From the NCBI RefSeq assembly GCF_014642675.1, contig NZ_BMIS01000002.1, positions 124,001 to 188,000 of the forward strand: a stretch of 64,000 bases of DNA. The letters are read 5' to 3'. The notes below the pieces were generated by a model. It was not told where the DNA came from and ran no database searches. It saw only the letters and a program-made list of their open reading frames with translations. The DNA is from Nesterenkonia cremea (GTDB lineage: Bacteria; Actinomycetota; Actinomycetes; Actinomycetales; Micrococcaceae). The position numbers and the translations under genes were made by a program. This document shows positions 27,501-35,416 of this stretch, piece after piece. Numbering within the stretch: position 1 is the stretch's first letter; each line of letters opens with the position of its first letter.

Positions 27501-28049
27501 GATCGCTCCATCACCTCGCTGCTGAGCGAAGACGGCCCGCCGGACGGCACAGTGGTGACCATCGCCGGGATGATCACCGGTCTGCAGCGGCGCATCGCCA
27601 AGAGCTCGGGCAATCCCTATGCCCGTCTGGAGGTGGAGGACCTGGCCGGCACCATCGAGGTCATGTTCTTCGGCAAGGCCTATCAGCCGGTGTCCATGGT
27701 CCTGGCCGATGATCTGGTGGTGGCCATCAAGGGCCGGCTTCAGCGGCGCGAGGACGGCGGCGTCTCCATCTCGGCCCAGGACATGATCGTCCCTGATCTG
27801 GAGGGGGAGGGTGCCAGCACCGGACCGGTGGTGCTCTCGCTGCCCACGCAGCGGGCCTCCGAGAAGGTGGTCAGCCAGCTGGGGGAGACCCTGCAGCGCC
27901 ACCGGGGCAGCAATGAGGTGCACGTGAAGCTGCTCTCCGGGGACAAGGTGGAGCTGATGCGCCTGGGTCCGGACTACCAGGTCACGCCCTCACCGGGTCT
28001 CTACGGTGACCTCAAGGTTCTTCTGGGGCCCAGCTGCCTGGAAGGATAG
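24501..28049 (+). CDS. dnaE: DNA polymerase III alpha subunit (replicative)
   Basis: A 1182-residue C-family replicative polymerase. The N-terminal PHP domain begins FVHLHNHTEYSMLDGAAK; actinobacterial DnaE1 uses this domain for proofreading and its metal ligands appear intact. The catalytic aspartates lie in MPDFDIDFDD (Asp415, 417, 419). Helix-hairpin-helix, the OB fold (TVVTIAGMITGLQRRI) and a C-terminal tail follow. Length matches DnaE1 rather than the shorter mutagenic DnaE2. An 18-bp gap after the pseudouridine synthase makes read-through likely. Confidence 0.97.
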   Translation: MATSGDFVHLHNHTEYSMLDGAAKIGELFEQTQNLGMPAVATTDHGFLFGAYEFWKTAQQYDVKPIIGLEAYLTPGTHRSERRRVKWGDGVVGQKDVSGGGAYTHMTMWAEDTAGMHNLFRLGSLASMEGYYFKPRMDRELLQTYGKGIIATTGCPSGEIQTRLHLGQYEEAKRAAGEFEDIFGKGNFYCELMDHGLEIERKVKNDLLKLAKDLNLPLVATNDLHYTHQHDHKSHGALLCVQSNATLDDPNRFKFDSEEFFLKSPAEMRDLFRDFPEACDNTLEIAERCQVEFDESASYMPKFPTPEGETEDTWFRKEVERGLDYRFPGGIPSDVRDQAEYEIGIINQMGFPGYFLVVADFIRWAKENGIRVGPGRGSGAGSMVAYAMRITDLNPLEHGLFFERFLNPDRVSMPDFDIDFDDRRRSEVIDYVVRKYGDERVAMIVTYGTIKSKQALKDSARVMGEPFSTGDQLTKKMPPDAQGKPMPLGEIYDEKSARHSEAGEMREFLDSDPRMKEIFDLASGLEGLKRQWGVHAAGVIMSSDPLLDIIPLMKREQDGAIITQFDYPICESLGLIKMDFLGLRNLTIISDALENIRKNRGVDIDLETLELDDRPSYDLLASGKTLGVFQLDGSGLQSLLKAMKPDNFEDISATIALYRPGPMGANSHTNYALRKNGAQEVTPIHPELAEPLEEILSTTYGLIIYQEQVMAIAQKVAGYSLGQADILRRVMGKKKKAELDKQQVGFFGGMTENGFSEEAAQALWDILLPFSDYAFNKAHSAAYGLIAYWTAFLKANYPAEYMAALLTSVGENRDKLAMYLSECRRMGITVSAPSVNDSALTFTPVGDDMIRFGMGAVRNVGSNVVAGMVEAREEQGAYESFSDFLKKVPMHVCNKRTIESMIKAGAFDELGHTRRALVTIHEQAVDQAISHKKKSQQYETDIFGAMAGEDSDMGDIDGVAVPQMPEWDKKDKLAFEREMLGLYVSDHPLQGLERVLAQHADRSITSLLSEDGPPDGTVVTIAGMITGLQRRIAKSSGNPYARLEVEDLAGTIEVMFFGKAYQPVSMVLADDLVVAIKGRLQRREDGGVSISAQDMIVPDLEGEGASTGPVVLSLPTQRASEKVVSQLGETLQRHRGSNEVHVKLLSGDKVELMRLGPDYQVTPSPGLYGDLKVLLGPSCLEG

Positions 28050-28061
28050 GATGCCCCTATG
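28047..28061 (+). promoter_or_regulatory. Candidate leaderless promoter of nrdR
   Basis: TAGGAT (28047-28052) lies across the end of dnaE, six bases before the ATG at 28059; no ribosome site is visible in between. Confidence 0.45.
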
Positions 28062-28562
28062 TATTGTCCGTACTGCAGGCATGACTCGTCCCGTGTGGTG
28101 GATTCCCGCATGCTCGACGACGGGTCCGGCATCCGCCGACGCCGTCAGTGCCCGGTGTGTTCCAAACGCTTCACCACGATGGAGACCACCTCGCTGAACG
28201 TCATCAAGCGCTCCGGGGCCGCTGAGCCCTTCGACCGTTCCAAGGTCATCAACGGCGTGCGCAAGGCCTGCCAGGGGCGTCCGGTCTCCAGCGACGACCT
28301 GGCGGTGCTGGCCCAGGAGGTGGAGGAGGCCGTCCGCGCCTCCGGAAACGCCGAGGTGGACGCCAACGACGTCGGGCTGGCCATCCTGGGTCCGCTGAAG
28401 AAGTTGGACGTGGTGGCCTATATGCGCTTCGCCTCCGTGTACCGGGGCTTCAACGATCTCGACGACTTCGAGTCCGCCATCGAGGAGCTGCGCCGCGAGG
28501 AGCAGATCCCGTCGACGTCAGATGGTGCAAAAGTCGTGCAGCCGAGGTTCGGCTTCCGGTAG
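28059..28562 (+). CDS. nrdR: Ribonucleotide reductase repressor NrdR
   Basis: A 167-residue repressor. The zinc ribbon uses Cys3, Cys6, Cys31 and Cys34 (MYCPYC, CPVC), with the DNA-contacting RRRR between them; an ATP-cone domain follows from [15 protein letters not shown] to about residue 140. NrdR senses dATP/ATP and represses ribonucleotide reductase genes, none of which are in this window. Most homologues begin MRCPFC or MHCPFC. Adjacent to dnaE as in some Micrococcales; it ends at a large terminator. Confidence 0.95.
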   Translation: MYCPYCRHDSSRVVDSRMLDDGSGIRRRRQCPVCSKRFTTMETTSLNVIKRSGAAEPFDRSKVINGVRKACQGRPVSSDDLAVLAQEVEEAVRASGNAEVDANDVGLAILGPLKKLDVVAYMRFASVYRGFNDLDDFESAIEELRREEQIPSTSDGAKVVQPRFGFR

Positions 28563-28565
28563 ACT

Positions 28566-28632
28566 CCCAGATATCCGGCGGTGCTCTCTTCAGGGGAAGG
28601 TTGAGAGCACCGCCGGTTCTCTCGTATCTGGG
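28566..28632. terminator. Bidirectional terminator between nrdR and rpe
   Basis: CCGGCGGTGCTCTC (28575-28588) pairs perfectly with GAGAGCACCGCCGG (28603-28616). Outside it CCCAGATA (28566-28573) pairs with TATCTGGG (28625-28632). It lies between convergent genes and should work in both directions. Confidence 0.75.
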
Positions 28633-28642
28633 GGTCTGAGCC

Positions 28643-29311
28643 CTAGCTGAAGGGCACCTTCTGGACCAGCCCGCGCAGCTCAGCGATGGCGGCGTCGGGG
28701 TCCTGTGCGGAGTACACCGAGGAGCCGGCCACGAAAGTGTCGGCACCGGCCTCGGCGGCGCGCTCGATGGTCTCGATGCTGACTCCGCCGTCGATCTGCA
28801 CGGCGATGTTCCCGCCCAGATCGTCTACGGCCTTCCGCGCCCGGCGGATCTTGGGCAGCACCAGGTCCAGGAACTTCTGTCCCCCGAAGCCCGGCTCCAC
28901 CGTCATCAGCAGCAGCATGTCCAGCTCACCGAGCATGTCCAGATACGACTCGACGCCGGTGGCCGGCTTCAGGGCCATGGCCGCTTCGGCGCCCTGGCTG
29001 CGCAGCTCGCGGGCCAGCCGGATGGGAGCCCCGGCGGCCTCCGCATGGAAGGTCACCGACTCACAGCCCAGTTCGGCGTACTTCGGCGCCCACACATCCG
29101 GGTCCTCGATCATCAGATGGATGTCCAGGGGGAGGTCGGTGACCTTCCTGATCGACTCCACCACCGGCAGTCCCAGGGTGAGGTTGGGGACGAAATGGTT
29201 ATCCATGACGTCCACGTGGACGGCGTCGGCGGAGCTGATGCGGGAGAGCTCCCGCTCCAGGTTCGCGAAGTCAGCGTTGAGGATGCTGGGGTGGATGCAC
29301 GGTGCGCTCAT
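28643..29311 (-). CDS. rpe: Ribulose-phosphate 3-epimerase
   Basis: A 222-residue TIM-barrel enzyme that interconverts ribulose 5-phosphate and xylulose 5-phosphate in the pentose phosphate pathway. [54 protein letters not shown] and [10 protein letters not shown] carry the metal-binding His and Asp residues. Length is normal. TAGGAT on the minus strand (29318-29323), inside the last codons of rsmB, lies six bases before the ATG, so rpe may have its own leaderless transcript besides read-through. Confidence 0.96.
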   Translation of the reverse strand: MSAPCIHPSILNADFANLERELSRISSADAVHVDVMDNHFVPNLTLGLPVVESIRKVTDLPLDIHLMIEDPDVWAPKYAELGCESVTFHAEAAGAPIRLARELRSQGAEAAMALKPATGVESYLDMLGELDMLLLMTVEPGFGGQKFLDLVLPKIRRARKAVDDLGGNIAVQIDGGVSIETIERAAEAGADTFVAGSSVYSAQDPDAAIAELRGLVQKVPFS

Positions 29312-29323
29312 AGTCCGATCCTA
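29309..29323 (-). promoter_or_regulatory. Candidate leaderless promoter of rpe
   Basis: Minus-strand TAGGAT (29318-29323) is followed by six bases and the ATG at 29311-29309. It overlaps the rsmB stop codon region. Confidence 0.4.
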
Positions 29324-30922
29324 CTGTTCCTGCACCTGGAGACGCCCCGGCTTATGCAGCAGTGCGAAGAACATCGCGTCGGTGCCGTGGGCGTGGGGCC
29401 ACAGCTGGACCAGCTTGGAGCTGATGGAGCCCCCCTCGGCCTCCTGCCCGGCGGTGGCCTCCATGGCCTCCGCGCCTGCGGGGAGGGAGGCTGAGGCCAT
29501 GGCCTCATGGGCATCCAGCAGCTGCAGCTCCGGATGGCGGCGCAGCACATCCTCCACCTGGACCAGCGTCTCGGCCGGATGCGGGGAGCAGGTCACATAG
29601 GCCAGCACGCCGCCGGGGGCCAGGACCCCGACCCCGGCGTCCAGCAGCTCTTCCTGCAGCACGGTCAGCTCGGCCAGATCGGCGGGCCTGCGGCGCCAAC
29701 GCGACTCGGGGCGACGGCGCAGCGCGCCCAGACCGGTGCAGGGAGCGTCGATCAGGATGCGGTCGTAGCGTTCGGATGTCTCAGCGATGCTGCGACCGTC
29801 TCCGGCGCGCACGCTCCAGGCCTCGGCCGGAACGGCGGAGAGGGCCTTGGTGACCAGCTCGGCACGGTGGGCGGCGGGCTCATTGGCCAGCAGCGTGGCT
29901 CCGTGCTCGGCGGCCAGGGCGGCCAGCAGTGCGGCCTTGCCTCCGGGGCCCGCGCAGAGATCCAGCCAGCGTTCTCCGGCCACATCAGGGTCTGTGGTCT
30001 CCGGAGTCCAGGCTCCGGCCAGGGCACGGGCGATCCACTGGGAGCCGATGTCCTGGACACGCAGCTCGCCCTCGGGGACGCCGGGCAGCCGGCCCACATC
30101 GCCTCCGCGGAAGACGGCGGCGCCCTCCACCAGATGGGAGGCCGCAGCACCTGCCTCCAGGGCCGAGGCCAGGCGCTTCTGCCCGACGCCGGGCAGCTCC
30201 ACCAGGTGGACTTCGGGGGAGGCGTTGTCGGCGGTGAGCAGTTCCTGAAGCTCTTCGCCGCGGCCGTGCATCTTCAGGGACTGCTTGAGTGCGCGGACCA
30301 CCCAGGCGGGGTGGGCATGCTGCAGGGCCAGGGCGGCGTCGCTGCCAGCTTCCTCAGCGCCGGAGATCTCCTCCACCCACTGCTCCATAGACTTCTCGCT
30401 GACCCTGCGCAGCACGGCGTTGACGAAGCCGGAGGGGCCTGCCCCGATCTCGGCGCGCACCAGCCCCACGGTCTCGTTCACGGCCGCATGGGTGGTGACC
30501 CGCATGGCCAGCAGCTGGTGGACGCCCAGGCGCAGCGCGTCCAGGATGGGGGCATCCAGCTGATCGAGCCCGCGGTCCACACAGCGCGACAGGATGGAGT
30601 CATAGGTGCCCTGAGCACGCAGGGCGCCGTAGGTCAGCTCGGTGGCGAAGCCGGCGTCGCGGCGGTCCAGCGTGGCCCGGCGGATCTCAGCGGGCAGCAC
30701 CAGGTTGGCGTAGGCGTCATCGCGGCTGACGGCGCGCAGCACTTTGAAGGCGGCGGTGCGGGCCGGATCCGCCCGGCGGCTGCGCTGGGAGGGAGCCTTC
30801 TGGCTGTAGCGGCGGCCCTGGCCCTGCCGGCCCCGCTCTCCCTGCTGGTTGCGCTGGCCGCGGTTGCGCTCGCGCCCCTTGGCGTTGCGGCGGCTGCCGT
30901 CCGAATGGGGAGTCTGGCTCAC
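29321..30922 (-). CDS. rsmB: 16S rRNA (cytosine-967 C5)-methyltransferase
   Basis: A 533-residue enzyme: a basic Arg/Gln-rich N-terminal tail (about 50 residues), a NusB-like domain starting near ARTAAFKVLRAV, and a SAM-dependent methyltransferase domain with DLCAGPGGKAALLAALA, RILIDAPCTGLGALRRRP (one catalytic Cys) and YVTCSPHPAET (second Cys). Usual motif IV is DAPCSG; DAPCTG is common in actinobacteria. The GTG at 30922 overlaps the fmt stop (GTGA) and has GAGGA upstream. The frame is open to 30994. Confidence 0.93.
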   Translation of the reverse strand: MSQTPHSDGSRRNAKGRERNRGQRNQQGERGRQGQGRRYSQKAPSQRSRRADPARTAAFKVLRAVSRDDAYANLVLPAEIRRATLDRRDAGFATELTYGALRAQGTYDSILSRCVDRGLDQLDAPILDALRLGVHQLLAMRVTTHAAVNETVGLVRAEIGAGPSGFVNAVLRRVSEKSMEQWVEEISGAEEAGSDAALALQHAHPAWVVRALKQSLKMHGRGEELQELLTADNASPEVHLVELPGVGQKRLASALEAGAAASHLVEGAAVFRGGDVGRLPGVPEGELRVQDIGSQWIARALAGAWTPETTDPDVAGERWLDLCAGPGGKAALLAALAAEHGATLLANEPAAHRAELVTKALSAVPAEAWSVRAGDGRSIAETSERYDRILIDAPCTGLGALRRRPESRWRRRPADLAELTVLQEELLDAGVGVLAPGGVLAYVTCSPHPAETLVQVEDVLRRHPELQLLDAHEAMASASLPAGAEAMEATAGQEAEGGSISSKLVQLWPHAHGTDAMFFALLHKPGRLQVQEQ

Positions 30923-31977
30923 TGTGCGTCCTCGTTCCTGTTCGATCCTGCGCCGGGTCCCAGCACAGTGCGTCCCTGCAGACCGCGGAACCAATCGGCC
31001 GCATTGAGCATCTTCTTGCCTGCAGGCTGCACGGCGCTGAGCACTACGGGGGCGCCGTCGCCGGCCTTCATCAGCACAGTCTTCCCGGAGCCGCCCCGAT
31101 CGGCTGCGGCCTCGAGGACCTCACCGGCGGCTGCTCGTCCCCAGGCCTCGGGCAGCACCGCCTCATAGGCGCGGGCGACGCCGAGCTTCACCCGATCCTC
31201 CCCGTTGAGCGTCCAGGCCCCGGGCTCCGGGATGGTCGCGTTGATGCGGCGGATGATCTCGGCCGCAGAGGCGGAGGGGTCGATGAAGGCGTCCTCACGG
31301 CTGAGTTTGGGAGCCAGGCTGGGCTCGCCCTGCTGAGGCTGCGGCGCGGAGGTCCCCGTCAGCAGCTCGGGCAGCAGAACGCGCAGCAGCGAGGAGCCGG
31401 AGCGGGTGAGCGTGGTGAGCATGGAGCCCGCCGACGCATCCGCCGGCAGCGGATGCTCCACCAGTCCGTGGACCGGTCCGGTGTCCATGCCTGTCTCCAG
31501 CTGGAAGACCGTGGCGGCGGTGACCTCCTCGCCGTTGAGGATGGAGTGCTGCACCGGGGCGGCGCCGCGGTACTTGGGCAGCCAGGAGTAGTGGAGGTTG
31601 ACCCAGCCCAGCGGCAGCGCGTCCAGAGCCGGCTGGGGGAGCAGCGCACCATAGGCGACGACCACGCCCAGCCGGGCGCCCGTGGTGGCCAGCTGCTCGG
31701 TGACGGTGTCATCCACCCGGGCCGCACGGATCACGGGGATTCCGGCCTCCTCAGCGGCCTGCGCCACGGGGGAGGGGGTCAGACGCTTCTTGCGGCCCAC
31801 CGGCGCGTCCGGGCGGGTGAGCACTGCGGTGATCCGGACGCCGTCGGCCAGCAGGGAGCGCAGGCAGTCGGCGGCGATCTCCGGGGTGCCGGCGAAGAGG
31901 ACAGGCGCGGAGCCGACGGAGCTGGAACCCAGGTCGGCGACGGACTCCGCCAGCGTCTCAGGGGTGTGATGGATCAT
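30919..31977 (-). CDS. fmt: Methionyl-tRNA formyltransferase
   Basis: A 352-residue enzyme that formylates initiator Met-tRNA using 10-formyl-tetrahydrofolate. The Rossmann start VLFAGTPEIAADCL, the catalytic WVNLHYSWLPKYRGAAPV (Asn and His) and LETGMDTGPVHG (Asp) are intact, followed by the C-terminal tRNA-binding domain. There are about 25 extra residues before the usual start, but AGGAGGAG directly upstream of the ATG at 31977 supports it. It overlaps the end of the Nudix gene by 20 bases and forms a pair with def. Confidence 0.95.
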   Translation of the reverse strand: MIHHTPETLAESVADLGSSSVGSAPVLFAGTPEIAADCLRSLLADGVRITAVLTRPDAPVGRKKRLTPSPVAQAAEEAGIPVIRAARVDDTVTEQLATTGARLGVVVAYGALLPQPALDALPLGWVNLHYSWLPKYRGAAPVQHSILNGEEVTAATVFQLETGMDTGPVHGLVEHPLPADASAGSMLTTLTRSGSSLLRVLLPELLTGTSAPQPQQGEPSLAPKLSREDAFIDPSASAAEIIRRINATIPEPGAWTLNGEDRVKLGVARAYEAVLPEAWGRAAAGEVLEAAADRGGSGKTVLMKAGDGAPVVLSAVQPAGKKMLNAADWFRGLQGRTVLGPGAGSNRNEDAQ

Positions 31978-32503
31978 TGGTCTCCTCCTGTCGTCCGGCG
32001 GCCGTCGCCTGTTCCTGGGCTTCGGCGGGGGTGAACCCGAAGCTGGTGATCTCTTCCAGCGCCCAATCCCGCACGCCGGTCAGGACGTTGAGCTCATGCG
32101 GGACCACCGGCTCGGGCAGCTGGTCCAGACGGAACCACTGCAGGGCGGCGGACTTCTCCGGCTCCTGCACGGAGGGGGTGCCCTCCCAGCGGCTGACGCT
32201 GAAGAAGAAGTCCACGCGCTCGTCGATGGGTTCGCCGCTGATCCCGGTGCGATGCATGACGGTCAGCGGCACGAGATCGGCCTCCTCGATGCGCACACCG
32301 AGCTCCTCGGCGGCCTCGCGCACGGAGGCGGCGTGCACCGTCTCACCGCGCTCCACATGGCCGGCCGCGCCGAAGGCCCAGTGGCCGTCCATATAGCCGG
32401 TGCCCTGCCGATGATTCAGCAGGACTTCGAGGGCTTCGGCCTCCTGGGCGGGACGGGTCAGCAACACATAGGCGGCAGGGATGACGTGGAAGCGTTCGGT
32501 CAC
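31958..32503 (-). CDS. Nudix hydrolase between def and fmt
   Basis: A 181-residue Nudix protein. The catalytic box GHVERGETVHAASVREAAEEL-G fits Gx5Ex7REUxEExGU exactly, so it should be an active Mg-dependent diphosphate hydrolase. Substrate cannot be told; the WAFGAAGHV approach to the box is seen in hydrolases of small nucleotides. It starts with GTG in a GTGA overlap with def and its end overlaps fmt by 20 bases, so it is translated with the formyl-methionine genes. Confidence 0.88.
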   Translation of the reverse strand: MTERFHVIPAAYVLLTRPAQEAEALEVLLNHRQGTGYMDGHWAFGAAGHVERGETVHAASVREAAEELGVRIEEADLVPLTVMHRTGISGEPIDERVDFFFSVSRWEGTPSVQEPEKSAALQWFRLDQLPEPVVPHELNVLTGVRDWALEEITSFGFTPAEAQEQATAAGRQEETNDPSHP

Positions 32504-33045
32504 GACGCCGTCCTGCCGTAGTCGCGCTCGCGGAGGGTCTGCAGGGCGCGACGCTTCTCCTCGCCCCGCAGGCGGTCGAGGAAGAGCTTGCCGTCGAGAT
32601 GGTCCAGCTCATGCTGGAAGCAGGCGGCCAGCAACCCGGTGGCCTCGACCTCGAGGCGGCTGCCGTCGGGCGCCAGGCCGGTGAGCCGAGCCTGCTGGGG
32701 GCGGGCCACGGGGCCGTAGATCTCCTTGACCGAGAGGCAACCCTCCTTCAGAAGATTCTCCTCCTCGGCGAGACCCTGCTCGTTGTCCCGCGGGGTGAAC
32801 TCGGGCTCGCCGCTGAGCTCGAGCACCGGATTGATCACCGCGCCGCGGACGCCGGCGACGCCGTAGGTGAAGATGCGCAGGCCCACTCCCACCTGGTTGG
32901 CGGCCAGGCCGATGCCGCGCGCATCATCCATGGTGTCGTACATATCCTCCACCAGCGAGAGGATGCGATCATCGATGCTCTCCACCGGCGAAGTGGGAGT
33001 GCGCAGGACAGGGTCCCCGATCATACGGATGTTCAGAACGGACAT
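32500..33045 (-). CDS. def: Peptide deformylase
   Basis: A 181-residue metalloprotease that removes the N-formyl group from new proteins. All three motifs are present: GIGLAANQ, EGCLS (Cys metal ligand) and HELDH (two His ligands and catalytic Glu). Length is normal for actinobacterial enzymes. The ATG is 16 bp after the stop of the HNH gene, with GAGAGA as a weak ribosome site; no separate promoter could be identified in the gap. Confidence 0.96.
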   Translation of the reverse strand: MSVLNIRMIGDPVLRTPTSPVESIDDRILSLVEDMYDTMDDARGIGLAANQVGVGLRIFTYGVAGVRGAVINPVLELSGEPEFTPRDNEQGLAEEENLLKEGCLSVKEIYGPVARPQQARLTGLAPDGSRLEVEATGLLAACFQHELDHLDGKLFLDRLRGEEKRRALQTLRERDYGRTAS

Positions 33046-33061
33046 GCCTACGATTCTCTCA

Positions 33062-34423
33062 TCATGCCGCGGCGCGTACGGCCGTGGGCATGGCTGAGGG
33101 TCGGCCCGTGGCTGGGGCTGCGGACCGGTCCGTGGGCGGCGGCAGGTGGCCAGCCGTCTTCAGCAGGTGATGTCTGCGGCAGAGCGTCCAGAGGTTCTGC
33201 CCCTCGGTCTGGCCTCCAGCGCCGTCTCTGCCGGAATCGCGCCAGGGTCTCTGGTGATCGATATCGCAGTTCTCGGCGGGGACCTGGCAGCCCGGGGCCT
33301 GACAGGTGCCGTCCCGGAAACGGATGGCCTCCCGCAGGATCTTCGGGACGAAGCGTCCCCGGTATCTCACCGACAGGACATCGGGGTCCTGTGTGTCCGA
33401 GCCCAGCGCCTCTGCGTTCCGCACTCCCAGCTCGTACCAGGTGACGCGTGTGCCGGAGTGGCCCAGGAGTCTGCGCACCACCTGCGCGGGCAGCGTGAAG
33501 CTGCGGTCGCGACTGAGGGCAGGGGCCTCAGCATCCCCGCTGAGGGTCTCCAGCGGCACCAGGAGCCCCACACTCACATCTGCGGGACGCTCCTGGGCTC
33601 CGCGGCCGCTCAGCAGCCAGCCCGCGAGCAGGTCCGCTGTGCGCTGCTCCAGCGTGCGGGTGTCGCCCGCACCACGTGAGGCGGGAAGGTCAGGCCCAGT
33701 CGATGAGGGGTCTTCCGCCCCAGCAGCCTCCGGGACCACCGAGGGATCGTGGGGGATCGCCTGCTGAGGGCTGCGGGCCACTGCGTTGAGCCGGCGTCGG
33801 ATCTGCTCGGCGGTGACCGTGGGCAGCAGGGCGGTCAGAAGGCTCACTCCGTCCTCGAGGTGGGTGACGGAGACCCGGCGCTCGCGCTGGGCCTCCTGGT
33901 TCCGTCGGGCTGCGGCCTCGGGCTCTCTGGCTGCGATGAAGCGCCGCAACCAGGCCGCCAGCTCTCCTGGAGTATGTTCCTCCGCGTAGGCGCAGCCGCG
34001 CTGGTCGAGCAGGGCGACGTTCTCCGGGCTGAGGAGAGTCAGGGAGCTGCGCGCCATCTGCAGCAGATGCTGCACACCGATCCGGCCCTGGCAGAAGCTG
34101 TCCCAGGTCCGGGGCAGACGCTCCTGGGCCAGGGAGGCCGCAGCAACCAGCTCGCCCACATAGTGTTCGGAGGCCTGGAGGGCCTGTGCGGCGTGGAGGA
34201 CGGCCGCGCGCCGAGCCTCCACGGGGGCGTCGGGAGCACCAGGTGGGAGGGGAGCGCTGGTGAGGTGCGAACTGCCGTCCTCGACCGCGCTCCGGTTCTC
34301 GACGCGGCTCACGTAGGTGAGGATCTGCCGGATCTGCTGCGCCTGGGCCTGGCGTATCTTGCGCTCAGCCGACCGCAGAGACGCCGTCTCCGGATCCATC
34401 AGCTGTGCGATACCCCTGTCCAT
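33062..34423 (-). CDS. DUF222/13E12-family HNH endonuclease
   Basis: A 453-residue protein typical of multi-copy actinobacterial DUF222-HNH families. The DUF222 region spans most of the protein (from LMDPETASLRSAERK), with a variable acidic/Pro linker near residue 240. The C-terminal HNH domain reads CQAPGCQVPAENCDIDHQRPW, then QNLWTLCRRHH, giving the His-Asn-His triad and zinc cysteines. Function is unknown; SOS-linked DNA processing is suspected for mycobacterial relatives. ATG 34423 is chosen because TATATT lies six bases before it; ATG 34438 would lie inside the operator. Confidence 0.85.
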   Translation of the reverse strand: MDRGIAQLMDPETASLRSAERKIRQAQAQQIRQILTYVSRVENRSAVEDGSSHLTSAPLPPGAPDAPVEARRAAVLHAAQALQASEHYVGELVAAASLAQERLPRTWDSFCQGRIGVQHLLQMARSSLTLLSPENVALLDQRGCAYAEEHTPGELAAWLRRFIAAREPEAAARRNQEAQRERRVSVTHLEDGVSLLTALLPTVTAEQIRRRLNAVARSPQQAIPHDPSVVPEAAGAEDPSSTGPDLPASRGAGDTRTLEQRTADLLAGWLLSGRGAQERPADVSVGLLVPLETLSGDAEAPALSRDRSFTLPAQVVRRLLGHSGTRVTWYELGVRNAEALGSDTQDPDVLSVRYRGRFVPKILREAIRFRDGTCQAPGCQVPAENCDIDHQRPWRDSGRDGAGGQTEGQNLWTLCRRHHLLKTAGHLPPPTDRSAAPATGRPSAMPTAVRAAA

Positions 34424-34426
34424 GAA

Positions 34427-34442
34427 TCGAATATACATTCGA
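34427..34442 (-). promoter_or_regulatory. LexA-box-like palindrome overlapping the -10 of the HNH gene
   Basis: TCGAAT-ATAC-ATTCGA is a perfect 6-4-6 inverted repeat. The mycobacterial SOS box is TCGAAC-N4-GTTCGA, so this differs only by the symmetric inner C/G to T/A change. It covers the minus-strand -10 TATATT (34430-34435). Confidence 0.6.
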
Positions 34443-34495
34443 ATGAGGCAGGGTTCAATGGCTCTGCAGAACTTTTCCGGCGGAGCAGTCTGTCC

Positions 34496-35359
34496 TCAGC
34501 TCACCATCGGAGTCGGGGCCGGCGGGGGAGCGATGGGCTGCAGGGCCGGCCCGGCGGAGCTGGTCACGCGGGCATGTCCCCACACCTGTCGCAGTGCCCA
34601 GAATTTGTGCCAGTGACTCTTCAGCGCCTCGGGCTTGGCCTGCAGCGGCACCACCTCGGCCTCAGAGATCGCCACACCCAGCAGCACCGGGTTCTGACCG
34701 GCGTAGGTCCAGGGCTCCCAGGTGCCGGCGGCGGCGTCCAGCAGCTGCTCCTCGGCCTGCATGCCGGCCACCAGCTGCATGACCACCGAGTCGCTCAGCG
34801 GCTTGGCCCGACCGTCCCGGGTGAGCCCCTTGGTCTTGAAGTCCAGGATGCACAGCCGCCCGCCGATCTCCGCGATCAGGTCCAGCGTCCCGGCGTAGCC
34901 CACTGTGTGGTTCCATACCGTCACCTCGGCCGCCACCGGCTTCACGCCGTAGAGCTGCCACCACTCGTCGAAGCGGTCTGCGAATCGCGTCTCGCCGTGG
35001 CCGGCCAGGGTTTCGCGGGCCTGATCTGCCGTATGTGGCTCTTCCAGCTCGCGCAGCGCAACCTGCTCGGCGTAGTTGTGCACCCGGTCTCCGCGTTCGG
35101 CGGCGGCGTCGCGGAAGCGCTCCGCGGCGGAGGAGGCCTGGCGGGCCAGCGACTTCAGCGTGGAGGCCGATCCGACGGCCCCGGCCAACCGCGAATCCTG
35201 GGAGAGTTCGGTGGCGGCCATATGGCCGGCCCAGCCGGTCAGATCCTTGTGCTCCTGGCCGATCACTGTGGTGATTGAGGGGACTTCGGGGGCAGAGGAG
35301 GAGGACCGGGAGTACATCCGGCCGTATTCGGTGGCGTGTGCGAGAGCTGGCTGTGTCAT
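34496..35359 (-). CDS. PD-(D/E)XK nuclease-like protein of unknown role
   Basis: A 287-residue protein with a plausible RecB/Cas4-type nuclease core: Glu145 in AAEVTVWN, Asp160 in GYAGTLDLIAEI and the D-x-K pair Asp173/Lys175 in CILDFKTKGLT. The spacing fits the PD-(D/E)XK fold. The N-terminal third is Ser/Ala-rich and unassigned. ATG 35359 has GGAG upstream; an ATG six codons earlier is less supported. It starts 57 bp after the stop of the helicase-nuclease gene on the same strand, so it may be a third member of that operon. No cysteine cluster as in Cas4 is seen. Confidence 0.65.
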   Translation of the reverse strand: MTQPALAHATEYGRMYSRSSSSAPEVPSITTVIGQEHKDLTGWAGHMAATELSQDSRLAGAVGSASTLKSLARQASSAAERFRDAAAERGDRVHNYAEQVALRELEEPHTADQARETLAGHGETRFADRFDEWWQLYGVKPVAAEVTVWNHTVGYAGTLDLIAEIGGRLCILDFKTKGLTRDGRAKPLSDSVVMQLVAGMQAEEQLLDAAAGTWEPWTYAGQNPVLLGVAISEAEVVPLQAKPEALKSHWHKFWALRQVWGHARVTSSAGPALQPIAPPPAPTPMVS

Positions 35360-35416
35360 CGCGCTCCAGTCTCCCATGGGGCGGCAGGCGCAGGGGTCAG
35401 CTCACCGGTGCTCAGC

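Noticed and set aside
25875..27923. Long open frame opposite dnaE
   Set aside because: Antisense to conserved dnaE with no domain of its own.
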